From an uncultured Lachnospiraceae bacterium (GTDB taxonomy: Bacteria > Bacillota > Clostridia > Lachnospirales > Lachnospiraceae): a stretch of DNA of 64,000 nt. This document shows, in pieces, positions 26,931-36,600 of this stretch. The stretch's first letter is position 1, and the number at the start of each line of letters is the position of its first letter. Under the pieces are notes generated by a model. The model was not told the DNA's origin. It searched no databases and saw only the letters and a program-made list of their open reading frames with translations. Both the position numbers and the translations under genes were made by a program. The DNA is taken from NCBI GenBank assembly GCA_910579735.1, contig CAJTUZ010000001.1, forward strand, positions 1 through 64,000, written 5' to 3'.

Positions 26931-27605
26931 ATGAAGATGATAGAAATTAATAACCTGACAGCTGCATATGGAAAAAAACAGGTATTAAAAGGCATTTCTC
27001 TTGAGAGTGAACGCGGAGAATGCATCGGAATCGTCGGACCGAACGGTTGTGGGAAATCCACTTTTCTATCGATTATGGCAGGGGTACTGAAACCGGCATC
27101 AGGCAGCGTATACTATTATGGAAAAGATGCGCTGAAAAATCCTATTGTTTTTCAGAAAATGACAGGATATGTGCCGCAGGAGAATCCTCTGATCCCGGAG
27201 CTCAGTGTATATGACAATTTAAGACTGTGGTATCCGGATCGGACGGAATTGAAAAAAGAGCTGCAGGAAGGTTTTCTGCAGTTATTGGGGATCGGAGAAT
27301 TTGTGAAAAAGCCTGTCAGGAAGCTTTCCGGCGGCATGAAAAAACGAGTGAGCATCGGCATTGCGCTGGCGGGGATGCCGCCTGTACTGATCCTGGATGA
27401 ACCGAGCGCAGCGCTTGATCTGGTGTGTAAAGAGGACATTAAACGGTATCTGCAGATTTATCTGGAAAAGAAGGGAACGGTTGTCATTACGACACATGAA
27501 GAGAGCGAGCTGTCTTTGTGCGATAGGCTGTATGTGATGAAAGATGGCAGGCTTTTTCCGGTGAACAGAGAGCTTCGGGGAACGGCGCTGACAGCGAAGT
27601 TTTAA
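26931..27605 (+). CDS. ABC-2-type exporter ATP-binding protein
   Basis: A 224-residue ATPase: Walker A GPNGCGKST, Q-loop GYVPQENPLIPELSV, signature LSGGMKKRVSIGIAL, Walker B VLILDEPSAALD, and the switch His in VITTHEES. This is the CcmA/DRA class that serves ABC-2 permeases. It is at the minimal end of the family length. The ATG at 26931 is preferred, but the ATG two codons later has a better spaced GGA. It heads a four-gene unit with a membrane-anchored accessory protein and two ABC-2 permeases. Confidence 0.9.
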   Translation: MKMIEINNLTAAYGKKQVLKGISLESERGECIGIVGPNGCGKSTFLSIMAGVLKPASGSVYYYGKDALKNPIVFQKMTGYVPQENPLIPELSVYDNLRLWYPDRTELKKELQEGFLQLLGIGEFVKKPVRKLSGGMKKRVSIGIALAGMPPVLILDEPSAALDLVCKEDIKRYLQIYLEKKGTVVITTHEESELSLCDRLYVMKDGRLFPVNRELRGTALTAKF

Positions 27606-27720
27606 AGAAAGCGGACTGTATATGAATGTATGGACATACAGTCAGCCGAAAAATGGCACGTTTGCCGGATAGAAAATCTGACGTTCATTTTATGGGATGA
27701 ACACAAAGAGGAGGTCTGAT

Positions 27721-29082
27721 ATGGAGCAGTTTGAGGAGATTCCGATTCCTGAAATAGAGATAAATGATAAAAGGCACGGAAGAAGAAGGTTCGCAGTATG
27801 GACCGCTGCAGCATGTGCAATTGTCCTGATTGCGGCAGGTTTTCTGGTAATAAGGTGGTATGGCTCGGAAGAGAGAGCGCTTGTGAAGGGAATGCTGAAT
27901 CTGGCGGAAGAAGTGAAAGAGCGGCAGGCGTTATGGGAAACTGCATCGGGTAATGCCCCTGGAGATCCGTTCGGGGCCATGAAAATGACGATGGTGTTTA
28001 ATGTCAGCAGTGAAGAACTTCCGGTCACATTAGGCGTTGACACCGTGTTTCTCAGGGATGCTAAAGCGCGGAGGCTGCGGGCGGATACGGAAATCAGCGT
28101 GATGAACAATAAATTGGCAGGTGTTTCGCTTATTGGACTGGATCATACTTTGATCGTCACCATTCCCGTATTTTTCCGGCAGAATCTGGAATTGGACACG
28201 CGGCGCATTGACAGGCAGTATAATGATTCCCTGTTCGCAGAAAAGTTTGGCAGGATCGAGGATCTGGAGGTTTCATTGGATTTATTTCCCGAGGAGACAG
28301 GCACGATCTGGAGAGAATTTTATGGAAACCTGTCAGAATGCATGGAGTATATAAGGGATAATGGAATACAAAACGGCGGCATATTAAATGATCATATGTA
28401 TACCGTAGAAATAGAAAAACTGGAAAAACCGCTTGTTATTTCGGTTCCGGAAAAAGATAACAAACAGTACCAATGCAGTCAATATCGGATAGAGTTTTCC
28501 TATGGAGAAGAGGAAGCAGATGCACCCGAGTGCATGGTACTGCTTGCAGCGGTAGATGAAAATGACCGGATCGTTCAGATCACATTGGAAGAGACGGATA
28601 TCATGATCCGTAGGAAATCCGGGGAATCTGATCCGGCGCAGATACAGTATATCAATCTCAAATTGACCGGCAGCGTTAATTTTCTTGGAGAAGAAAGAAG
28701 TATAGATGACATTATTGTCAATATGCAGGCAGAGATACCGCTTTATATTCTGCCGCTTGATAAAAGGCTGTTGTCTGTATTTGGAAACCGCTTTGACAGA
28801 GAAGAGGAAACAATAGAAATACAGGCCGGTGCAGAGATTGTTTATGATGAAAATGACAGTAGCGTTACGACACAGCTGCACAAATTGACTGTTGCAGTCG
28901 ATAGAATCGGCAGCTTTAAAGTCACCGGCAAGGCGGTGGCGGAGCCGCTTTGTGAAGCGATCGCAGAACCGGAAGGAGAGACGATCAGGCTTTTTGAAAT
29001 AACAGGCGCGCAATATCAGGATCTGGAAGCGCAGTTTTGGCAAAGGATATGGCGGTGGTTAAAAGCGATAGGAAGAGATTGA
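27721..29082 (+). CDS. Unknown membrane-anchored protein of an ABC-2 exporter operon
   Basis: A 453-residue protein with a cytoplasmic N-terminus (MEQFEEIPIPEIEINDKRHG), one membrane segment at about 26-46 and a large extracellular part. The extracellular part is rich in beta-prone stretches, with conserved-looking FNVSSEELPVTLGVDTVFLRD and NLKLTGSVNFLGEERSID. I do not recognise a domain. GAGGAGG precedes the ATG. It lies between the ATPase and two permeases, so an accessory or substrate-presenting role in export is likely by context only. The 115-base gap before it contains an 8-bp hairpin, GACTGTAT/ATACAGTC. Confidence 0.6.
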   Translation: MEQFEEIPIPEIEINDKRHGRRRFAVWTAAACAIVLIAAGFLVIRWYGSEERALVKGMLNLAEEVKERQALWETASGNAPGDPFGAMKMTMVFNVSSEELPVTLGVDTVFLRDAKARRLRADTEISVMNNKLAGVSLIGLDHTLIVTIPVFFRQNLELDTRRIDRQYNDSLFAEKFGRIEDLEVSLDLFPEETGTIWREFYGNLSECMEYIRDNGIQNGGILNDHMYTVEIEKLEKPLVISVPEKDNKQYQCSQYRIEFSYGEEEADAPECMVLLAAVDENDRIVQITLEETDIMIRRKSGESDPAQIQYINLKLTGSVNFLGEERSIDDIIVNMQAEIPLYILPLDKRLLSVFGNRFDREEETIEIQAGAEIVYDENDSSVTTQLHKLTVAVDRIGSFKVTGKAVAEPLCEAIAEPEGETIRLFEITGAQYQDLEAQFWQRIWRWLKAIGRD

Positions 29083-29086
29083 TGAT

Positions 29087-30310
29087 ATGAACAGAACTTT
29101 TATTTTATGGCGGCTGGAAGGAAAACATACGATAAAGATGCTTCCTGCGATGTTTGCGGATGCGCTTTTTCTGCTGGGGATTTTGGGAATGGTCGCATTG
29201 GGGGCGGCGAAATTGTTTCTTCGGGATATACCGGCTGTACAGATTACGGTCGCACTTGTAGAGGAGGATGAGAATCCCCTGACGGATATGGCGCTCAACT
29301 ATGTACAGGGGATGGAGAGTATCTCTGAAAGCTGTCGTTTTCTGCAGGTTTCAAAACAAGAGGGATTTACCATGTTGCAGGAGGGCAGGGCGGCGGCAGT
29401 TGTGCTTTTACCGGGCGGCGTGATAGAAGGGATATTAACCGGCAGTAATGTGCCGGTACAGGTATACTTTCCGGAGAATGCGGGCATAGAGTCGGCTTTG
29501 TTAAAAGAGCTGACGGATGCAGGCGTGAGAATGCTGCGTATTGCGCAGGCACAGATTTACGGCATTTATGATACGGCGGAAGAATATGGGGCATTGGAAA
29601 GATTATCTGTTCTGGAAACGGAAGTCGATCGGTATAATCTGGCCTTTGCACTGGATAGGCTGGCATTGTTCCGGGAGCGTGAGATTTCTGCACCAGGAGA
29701 ACTTTCCATGATAGAATATGCGGCGGCGTCCGGCGGTATTTTTTTCCTGCTATTGCTTGGTATGGCCTGCTATCCTATGATGCAGCCATATTCTGCAGTG
29801 ATGAGAAAACAGCTTGCCAGGGAAGGGATTTCTGTTTGTGCACAGTGTTTTGGGAAGTGGCTGTGCGGTCTGTGCTGTATGGGGACCGGCGGTTTTTGTT
29901 TCGGATTGTCCGTAAAAGGACTGACGGCACTTTCCGGATATGCGTATCTGTTTCCGAAGGTGCATGGTGAGCGGCTGGCAGTCGTGCTGATGAGCGGTAC
30001 GGTTATTTTACTTTGTGTTACAACGTTCGTATTTCTGATCTTCCAGGCAGCGGGAAATGGGACTGCCGCAATTCTTGCACTGTTTTTTCTTGCCTCGGTC
30101 ATGATGTATTTCTCAGGCGGTTTTCTGCCGTCTGTATTTTTACCGGATATCGTCCGCAGAATAGGAGAAATTCTGCCTACGACGTATTTGATAGAAGCAG
30201 CGGGGAGTATGTATACAGGAACCCTGTCAGCGAAAACGGCAGGCGTACTGCTTTTGTATACGGCAGGGTTTGGGATTGCCTCTTTGGCAGCAGGAAGGAG
30301 AATGCCATGA
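29087..30310 (+). CDS. ABC-2-type permease with large extracellular domain, first subunit
   Basis: A 407-residue protein with one membrane segment near 20-45, an extracellular domain of about 170 residues, and five to six C-terminal membrane segments from about 220 onward. This matches the YhgE/ABC-2 type 3 membrane family (DUF3533-like architecture). It starts four bases after the accessory gene and overlaps the next permease gene by four bases (ATGA), so the three are translationally coupled. It presumably forms a heterodimer with the second permease. Confidence 0.8.
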   Translation: MNRTFILWRLEGKHTIKMLPAMFADALFLLGILGMVALGAAKLFLRDIPAVQITVALVEEDENPLTDMALNYVQGMESISESCRFLQVSKQEGFTMLQEGRAAAVVLLPGGVIEGILTGSNVPVQVYFPENAGIESALLKELTDAGVRMLRIAQAQIYGIYDTAEEYGALERLSVLETEVDRYNLAFALDRLALFREREISAPGELSMIEYAAASGGIFFLLLLGMACYPMMQPYSAVMRKQLAREGISVCAQCFGKWLCGLCCMGTGGFCFGLSVKGLTALSGYAYLFPKVHGERLAVVLMSGTVILLCVTTFVFLIFQAAGNGTAAILALFFLASVMMYFSGGFLPSVFLPDIVRRIGEILPTTYLIEAAGSMYTGTLSAKTAGVLLLYTAGFGIASLAAGRRMP

Positions 30311-31506
30311 AAAGATACAGGATCTGGCTTTGTCTTATGATGAAGAGGATGTTAAAAAAACCTGCGTTTATACTGCTTCTGTTTATTCTGCCGGTGCTGT
30401 CATACGGTATGTTCAGGGCGGCACAGAAAGAAACGACGGGAACCGGCGTGGGCATTATGATAGATGGGGAGCAGGACGGCGATACGCGGAATGAGCAGCT
30501 TTCGGAATGGTTATCCCGGCAGGATGCGCAGGAGGGTATCTTTGTTTTTCATGTCTATGAAGAACAGGCGGCCATGCTTCGTGATATAGAGCGGGGAGAA
30601 CTGGAGTGCGGCGTGGTTTTGCCCGGAGACTTGATAGAACGGCTGCGTAACGGTACATGGCAGGGATCGGTCATGCTGTACGGTGCTTCTTCTTCCGGAA
30701 TGATCGGAATCATCAAGGAGCATATCGCGAGTATGATCTTTTCGCTATATTCCGAATTGAATTATGTAAACTATATTGAGAATACGGAAGTCTTTATACA
30801 GGCGGAAGAGAACGGCGCAGCGCGGGAGGAAATCGTTTCGTTTGCACAGGAAGCATATGAAACGCATCTGACGGACGGCAGCACTTTTGTTTTTGCGTAT
30901 CATGGAGACCTGGCAGATCCTGAAGATCATATCGCGTATGGCGGCAGCGCTGACGGTGAGAAACAGGCGGGCAGCGAGGATGACTATATGAGTCAAGCGA
31001 TGAAAAAGGAAGGTACAGACCCCGGCTTCAGATTGCGGGGGATTCTGGCTGTCTGTATTTTCTTAAGCGGACTGTGCGGTCTTTTAACGGATTGGAGAGA
31101 TCGGGCAAAGAGACGGTTTGTGCGGATTGCGCCGGACTGGGCAACCACAGCGGTCAATGTATGGATCCCTACGGTTTATATATCTTTTGCTGCATTACTG
31201 TGCCTGCTTGTGACGGGACAGTCTGTCGGGGCAGGCGCCGTAACGGAGCAGGGAGAGTGGAGCCTGTATTTTGCCGGTATCGGAAAAGAGATATGTCATC
31301 TTCTCTTTTACCAGTTTCTTATTGTCGTTTATTGTAGTATAATCAGGTTGTTATTAAGAAAGCAGGAGACAATGGCTGCTGCTGTGCCGATTTTGACATT
31401 TGCCAGTGTTGTCTGCTGTCCGGTCTGGATCAGGCTGGCGGTATATATGCCTCTTTTCCGTGTTTTGGAGAAACTGTTTCCCGTGACCTACTATCTGCTG
31501 CTATGA
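30307..31506 (+). CDS. ABC-2-type permease with large extracellular domain, second subunit
   Basis: The 399-residue protein repeats the architecture of the first permease: membrane segment at about 18-38, extracellular domain to about 235, then five hydrophobic segments. The start at 30307 is the ATGA overlap with the previous stop; the longer open frame upstream is inside the first permease. Its own stop overlaps an ATG at 31503 in the same ATGA arrangement. Substrate unknown. Confidence 0.8.
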   Translation: MKRYRIWLCLMMKRMLKKPAFILLLFILPVLSYGMFRAAQKETTGTGVGIMIDGEQDGDTRNEQLSEWLSRQDAQEGIFVFHVYEEQAAMLRDIERGELECGVVLPGDLIERLRNGTWQGSVMLYGASSSGMIGIIKEHIASMIFSLYSELNYVNYIENTEVFIQAEENGAAREEIVSFAQEAYETHLTDGSTFVFAYHGDLADPEDHIAYGGSADGEKQAGSEDDYMSQAMKKEGTDPGFRLRGILAVCIFLSGLCGLLTDWRDRAKRRFVRIAPDWATTAVNVWIPTVYISFAALLCLLVTGQSVGAGAVTEQGEWSLYFAGIGKEICHLLFYQFLIVVYCSIIRLLLRKQETMAAAVPILTFASVVCCPVWIRLAVYMPLFRVLEKLFPVTYYLLL

Positions 31507-31565
31507 AGGAGAATATCGTAAAGGACGGATCAGTAGAAGGCGGGGCGCTGGAGGATTCAGGCCGG

Positions 31566-31597
31566 GAAACAGAGCAAAAGAGAAACAGAGCAAAAGA
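31566..31597 (+). repeat. 16-base perfect tandem duplication
   Basis: GAAACAGAGCAAAAGA occurs twice in a row between the second ABC-2 permease and ybaK. It lies inside the possible N-terminal extension of ybaK, shifting that frame by one base per copy. Recent slippage is a plausible origin. Confidence 0.8.
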
Positions 31598-31613
31598 AAG
31601 GCAGGATATATGT

Positions 31614-32102
31614 ATGGCCAGAAACAAAGAGGTCAAAACCAATGCGATGCGGATATTGGAAAAGGAGAAAATACCCTATACGCAATATACATATGAGTGT
31701 GAGGAATTTGTAGATGCGCTGCAGATTGCGGACATGCTTTCGCTTCCTTATGAGAAAGTGTACAAAACGCTGGTGACGGAGGGCAATACGAAAGACTATT
31801 ATGTATTTGTCATACCGATCGCCGAAGAGCTGGATTTAAAGAAGGCGGCAAAAGCTGTCGGTGTGAAGTCGGTCAATATGATTCATGTGAAAGATATTAA
31901 TAAAGTGACAGGTTATATCAGAGGCGGCTGTACGGCTGTCGGGATGAAGAAGCGCTACGAAACACGGATCGACGAATCGGCGAAGCAGCTGGAGACAATG
32001 ATCGTCAGCGGCGGCAGGATCGGATCTCAGATAGCGTTAAAGCCGGAGGATCTGTGTCTGGCAGCGGGAGCGGCGTTTGCGGATATTACGGCGGCGCATT
32101 GA
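31614..32102 (+). CDS. ybaK: Cys-tRNA(Pro)/Cys-tRNA(Cys) deacylase
   Basis: The 162-residue protein has the YbaK/EbsC fold signature: TNAMRILEKEKIPYTQYTY at the start, LPYEKVYKTLVTEGNTKDYYVFVIPI with the catalytic lysine, and the GYIRGGCTAVGMKKRY loop. The family hydrolyses Cys mischarged onto tRNA-Pro. I chose ATG 31614. A coupled ATG at 31503, overlapping the permease stop, would add 37 charged, low-complexity residues that run through a 16-base tandem duplication, so it is unlikely to be the native start. Confidence 0.92.
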   Translation: MARNKEVKTNAMRILEKEKIPYTQYTYECEEFVDALQIADMLSLPYEKVYKTLVTEGNTKDYYVFVIPIAEELDLKKAAKAVGVKSVNMIHVKDINKVTGYIRGGCTAVGMKKRYETRIDESAKQLETMIVSGGRIGSQIALKPEDLCLAAGAAFADITAAH

Positions 32103-32192
32103 CGTAAAGGCTGTGTGCAGGCATTGGAGAAAACGGAAGAAATGTTTATGCGCAGGCGGTATTCATTTGTGGGCAAAGGAAGGAGCGCTGAA

Positions 32193-33281
32193 ATGGAAAA
32201 GAATATTATGGACTATGAAACGGTGGCGTTGGATGATGAACATGACGCACTTGTCATTATTGATCAGACGAAGCTGCCCGGCACAACGCAGATCATCAGT
32301 TTAAAGACTGCACAGGAAATCTGGGATGCCATTTACCTGTTAAAGGTGCGCGGCGCCCCGGCGATCGGTGTGGCGGCGGCATTCGGGATCTATCTGCTGT
32401 CCAGGCAGATCGTGACGGACGACTTTGACACTTTTTTTGCAGAATTCGGCAGACAGAAAGCATATCTGGATTCGGCAAGACCGACTGCGGTCAATCTGTC
32501 ATGGGCATTAAAGCGGATGGAGCAGGTGTGTCTGCAGAACCGGGAAAAGCCGGTGGAGGAGATCAAAGCATTATTAAAGAAAGAAGCCGTTCTCATCAAA
32601 GAAGAAGATATCAGAGTATGCAGAGCGATCGGTGAATACGGGTTGACGCTTGTGAAGCCGGGAGACGGCATTTTGACACATTGCAATGCCGGACAGCTTG
32701 CGACCTGTAAATATGGAACGGCTACCGCGCCGATTTATCTGGGGCAGGAAAAGGGTTACGGATTCCGGGTCTTTGCCGATGAGACAAGACCGCTTCTGCA
32801 GGGAGCCAGACTTACCGCCTATGAGCTTTCTTCTGCAGGGGTGGATGTGACCTTGATTTGCGACAATATGTCGGGAGCCGTGATGCGAAACGGCTGGGTG
32901 AACGCGGTTTTTGTGGGCTGTGACAGAGTGGCGGCCAACGGAGATACGGCGAACAAGATCGGGACCTCCGTGGTAGCGGCAGTGGCAAAACGCTATAACG
33001 TGCCGGTTTATATTTGCGCACCGACCTCTACCATTGATATGAATACGAAGACAGGAGCCGATATTAAAATAGAAGAAAGACCGGCTGAGGAAGTGACGCA
33101 GATGTGGTATAAAGAACGTATGGCGCCGGAGGGCATTAAAGTCTTTAACCCGGCATTTGATGTGACGGACCATGATCTGATCGCAGGCATCGTTACGGAA
33201 TACGGAATTGCCAGAGCGCCGTATACGGAATCTCTGCAGGAGATTTTTGCAAAGAAGGCAAACGGACAAAAGGAAGATTAG
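32193..33281 (+). CDS. mtnA: S-methyl-5-thioribose-1-phosphate isomerase
   Basis: The 362-residue eIF2B-like isomerase of methionine salvage converts methylthioribose-1-P to methylthioribulose-1-P. The catalytic Cys is in GILTHCNAGQLAT and the catalytic Asp in VFVGCDRVAANGDTANKIGT; YKVRGAPAIG-like LKVRGAPAIGVAAAFG is the substrate loop. AAGGAAGGAG precedes the ATG at 32193. No other methionine-salvage gene is in the window. In anaerobes MtnA homologues also act in the oxygen-independent DHAP shunt for 5'-deoxynucleosides, so the exact role is open. Confidence 0.93.
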   Translation: MEKNIMDYETVALDDEHDALVIIDQTKLPGTTQIISLKTAQEIWDAIYLLKVRGAPAIGVAAAFGIYLLSRQIVTDDFDTFFAEFGRQKAYLDSARPTAVNLSWALKRMEQVCLQNREKPVEEIKALLKKEAVLIKEEDIRVCRAIGEYGLTLVKPGDGILTHCNAGQLATCKYGTATAPIYLGQEKGYGFRVFADETRPLLQGARLTAYELSSAGVDVTLICDNMSGAVMRNGWVNAVFVGCDRVAANGDTANKIGTSVVAAVAKRYNVPVYICAPTSTIDMNTKTGADIKIEERPAEEVTQMWYKERMAPEGIKVFNPAFDVTDHDLIAGIVTEYGIARAPYTESLQEIFAKKANGQKED

Positions 33282-33303
33282 AAAAAGGATCAGGGAAAGG
33301 AAA

Positions 33304-33534
33304 ATGCTTATGGAAAATGAAGAAATGATCGAGGAGATCATGCGCCACCTGGATGCAGAATCGCAAAACGGCGTATACCGGATGAGCGTCCTTATGGATG
33401 ATCAGGCTAAGCATGCCAAGACCGTTTCCAAACAGTGCTGCAATATGTATGGGCGTCCCGCTTCGGAAACGGTCGGACTGCTCGATATGTATACTGATAT
33501 GAATGCCGGCAGGCCGGACAATGAACGGGAATAA
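33304..33534 (+). CDS. Small hypothetical protein downstream of mtnA
   Basis: A 76-residue acidic protein, MLMENEEMIEEIMRHLDAES at the start, with a helical centre and two adjacent cysteines (KQCCNMYG). AAAGGAAA lies just before ATG 33304; ATG 33310 two codons on is better spaced. It begins 22 bases after mtnA, so it is likely co-transcribed. I do not recognise it. The composition is that of a real protein rather than a shadow frame. Confidence 0.6.
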   Translation: MLMENEEMIEEIMRHLDAESQNGVYRMSVLMDDQAKHAKTVSKQCCNMYGRPASETVGLLDMYTDMNAGRPDNERE

Positions 33535-33554
33535 AATGCGTGCCGGTCAATACT

Positions 33555-33577
33555 TTCCGGTAGTATAATGTCCGGAA
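33555..33577. promoter_or_regulatory. Candidate operator and promoter of the beta-galactosidase gene
   Basis: TTCCGG and CCGGAA form an inverted repeat with 11 bases between them, and a perfect TATAAT (33564-33569) lies in that spacer. No good -35 is visible. A repressor bound here would cover the -10, so this is a plausible control site for lacZ. Confidence 0.45.
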
Positions 33578-33632
33578 TTATGTTAAAATTGTGCCATCAG
33601 ATATCATTTTGAACCCATAAGGAGAAGATCCT

Positions 33633-36600
33633 ATGAAGAATTTTGATTACGACAAAGTAAAAGATCCGTTATTTTTCAAGGATAACGTGCTTCCCGCGCA
33701 TTCGGCGCATATGATCTGCCGTGACAAAGCAGAGTTTTCCATGAGGAAGAGCTCGCTTAGAATGTCTCTTGATGGTGTCTGGAAATTTTCCTATGCAGTC
33801 AATAAAGCCTCTGCAATAGAGGGATTTGAAAAAGAGGACTATGACTGCACGTGCTGGACGGATATCCGTGTTCCGGCGCACATCCAGATGGAAGGATATG
33901 ATGCGCCGCAGTATGTCAATGTGCAGTATCCGTGGGATGGACGGGAAGAAGTCAGTCCCGGGGAGATTCCGGAGCGTTTTAATCCGGTGGCGAGTTATGT
34001 GAAATATTTTCATGTGCCGCAGAATATGCAGGGAAAAGAACTGCGTCTTTCGTTTCAGGGTGTGGAAAGCGGTATGGCAGTCTGGTTAAACGGCAGTTAC
34101 GTCGGATACAGCGAAGACAGCTTTACGCCTTCCGAGTTTGCTGTTACGCCTTATGTGAAAGCGGGAGAAAACAAACTGGCGGTGCAGGTCTATAAGTGGA
34201 CGTCTTCGAGCTGGTGTGAGGATCAGGATTTTTTCCGCTTTTCAGGTATTTACCGCAGCGTATATCTGTATGCGGTACCGTCCGTACACATGGAAGATAT
34301 CAGGATCAAAACTTTATTTACCGGACAGGACTTTACGAAGGCAGAACTGGAGGTCCGGACCAAAGTAAGCGGAAGAGGATCTATCCGTTATACGTTAAAA
34401 GATGGAGAAAAGACAGTCTTTGAGCGGGAGAGCAGATTTGGCGGAGAGACGGCATTTTCGCCGCAGCTAAGCAAAGATGAATGCAGGGGCGCTGAAAACG
34501 GGCAGGAAGAAAACATCCGGGATAGGGAACCCCAGATAGAAACGTTCCGTGAAGAAATCCGGGAGCCGAAGCTGTGGAGCGCGGAACAGCCGTATCTGTA
34601 CCGGCTGGAGTGCGAAGTAATCGGAGAAAACGGCGGGATAGAAGAATATACGGAGCAGATGGTCGGCCTGCGTAAGTTTGAGATGAAAGACAACCGTATG
34701 CTGTTAAACGGCAGGCGGATCGTATTTAAAGGCGTCAACCGGCATGAATTCAGCGCTGTTTCCGGAAGACACGTTTCTTATGAAGAACTGGAAAAAGACA
34801 TCGTGACGATGAAAAGGCATAATATCAACGCCATTCGTACCTGTCATTACCCGGATGATACGGCGGTCTATGATCTGTGCGACAGATACGGCCTTTATAT
34901 GATCGCGGAGTGCAATATGGAGACGCACGGTACATGGGAGCCTTATTTAAGAGGGGCGGCGGACAAATCCTATGTACTTCCGGGAGATCATGATCATTGG
35001 GAGGGAATGATGCTTGACCGCATTAATTCCTGTTATCAGAGGGATAAGAATCATCCCGCAATCGTGATCTGGTCATGCGGCAATGAATCTTTTGGCGGCA
35101 GGACAATCTATAAGATGTCGGAGCTGTTCCGTTCTCTGGATGATACGAGGCTCGTACATTATGAGGGTATCGCGCTTGACAGGAGCTATCCCGATACATC
35201 CGATATGGAGAGCCGTATGTACCCGAGTGTACGGGACATCGAAGCCTATTTGGAAAAAGAGGATGCCAAACCATATATATGCTGCGAGTATTCTCATGCT
35301 ATGGGCAATTCCTGCGGGGCTCTGCATAAATATACGAATCTTGCAGACAAAGAGAACTCCGGCTATCAGGGCGGTTTTATCTGGGATTATATTGATCAGT
35401 CGATTTATAAAAAGGACCGTTACGGCAGGGAATATCAGGCTTACGGCGGGGATTTTGCAGACCGTCCGTGCGATTTCAATTTCAGCGGAAACGGTATTGT
35501 CTATGGCGGAGAACGGGACGCTTCGCCAAAGATGCAGGAAGTGAAATATGATTATCAGAATCTGTCGGTGGATATTCATGAGAAAGATTTTGAAGTGTGG
35601 AATAAGAATCTGTTTATCAATGCGGATGCCTTTGATGCAGAGGCGGTTTTATTACGAAACGGTGTCCCGGTCGCGAAGAAGGCGCTGAATATCAGTGTGG
35701 AGCCGGAAAGCAGGCTGCGGTTCCCGGTTCCGTTTACACTTCCGGAGCATGCGGGAGAATATGCGCTTACGGTATCATTTCATTTGAAAGCCGATACGCT
35801 TTGGGCGAAGGCCGGATATGAGGTTGCATTTGGACAGGCGGTTATAGCGCGGACGGCGGAAAAGGAAAAAGAGGCGGTTTTATGTCCCATGACGCTGATC
35901 CGCGGCAAAAACAATATCGGTGTACGCGGAGCGGAATTTGAAGCATTGTTTTCCTTGGGAGGCGGACTGGTATCGTATCGTTATGCGGGACGCGAGCTGT
36001 TGGAGCGGATACCGAAACCGAACTTCTGGCGTGCGCCTGTCGATAATGACGAGGGGAACAACATGCCGGGACGGTACGCGCAGTGGAAACTGGCGAGTCT
36101 TTATCTGACGACGAGAGATGCCGGGAAAAAGACGGAGACGGCGGACGGTATCCGGTATGAAAATCCGGAAGTCACGGAAGAAAAAGACTGTGTGGCAGTT
36201 ACGTATTACTACCGTTTCCAGACAACGCCGGATGCCGCATGTCAGGTGACATACCGGGTATATGGAGATGGCCGGATTCGGACGACGCTGTCTTATGATC
36301 CGGTAAAGGAACTCGGCGACATGCCGGAATTTGGTATGATGTTTCATTTGAATGCCGACTATGATCATGTGGAGTGGTACGGAAACGGGCCGGAGGAAAG
36401 CTATGAAGACCGTAAGGAAGGCGCAAAACTCGGTGTATATAGGAATCTTGTAAAAGACAATATGGCGGCATATCTGGTACCGCAGGAGTGCGGCAATAAG
36501 ACCGGCGTCCGCTATGCGAAGATAACGGACAGAAAGGGAAGAGGACTCTTATTTACGTATGATGCCGCATATGATTTTAAGAAGGCGGACACGGTGCAGA

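Noticed and set aside
30013..30306. N-terminal extension of the second ABC-2 permease
   Set aside because: The open frame lies inside the first permease gene; the ATGA overlap at 30307 gives a normal permease start.
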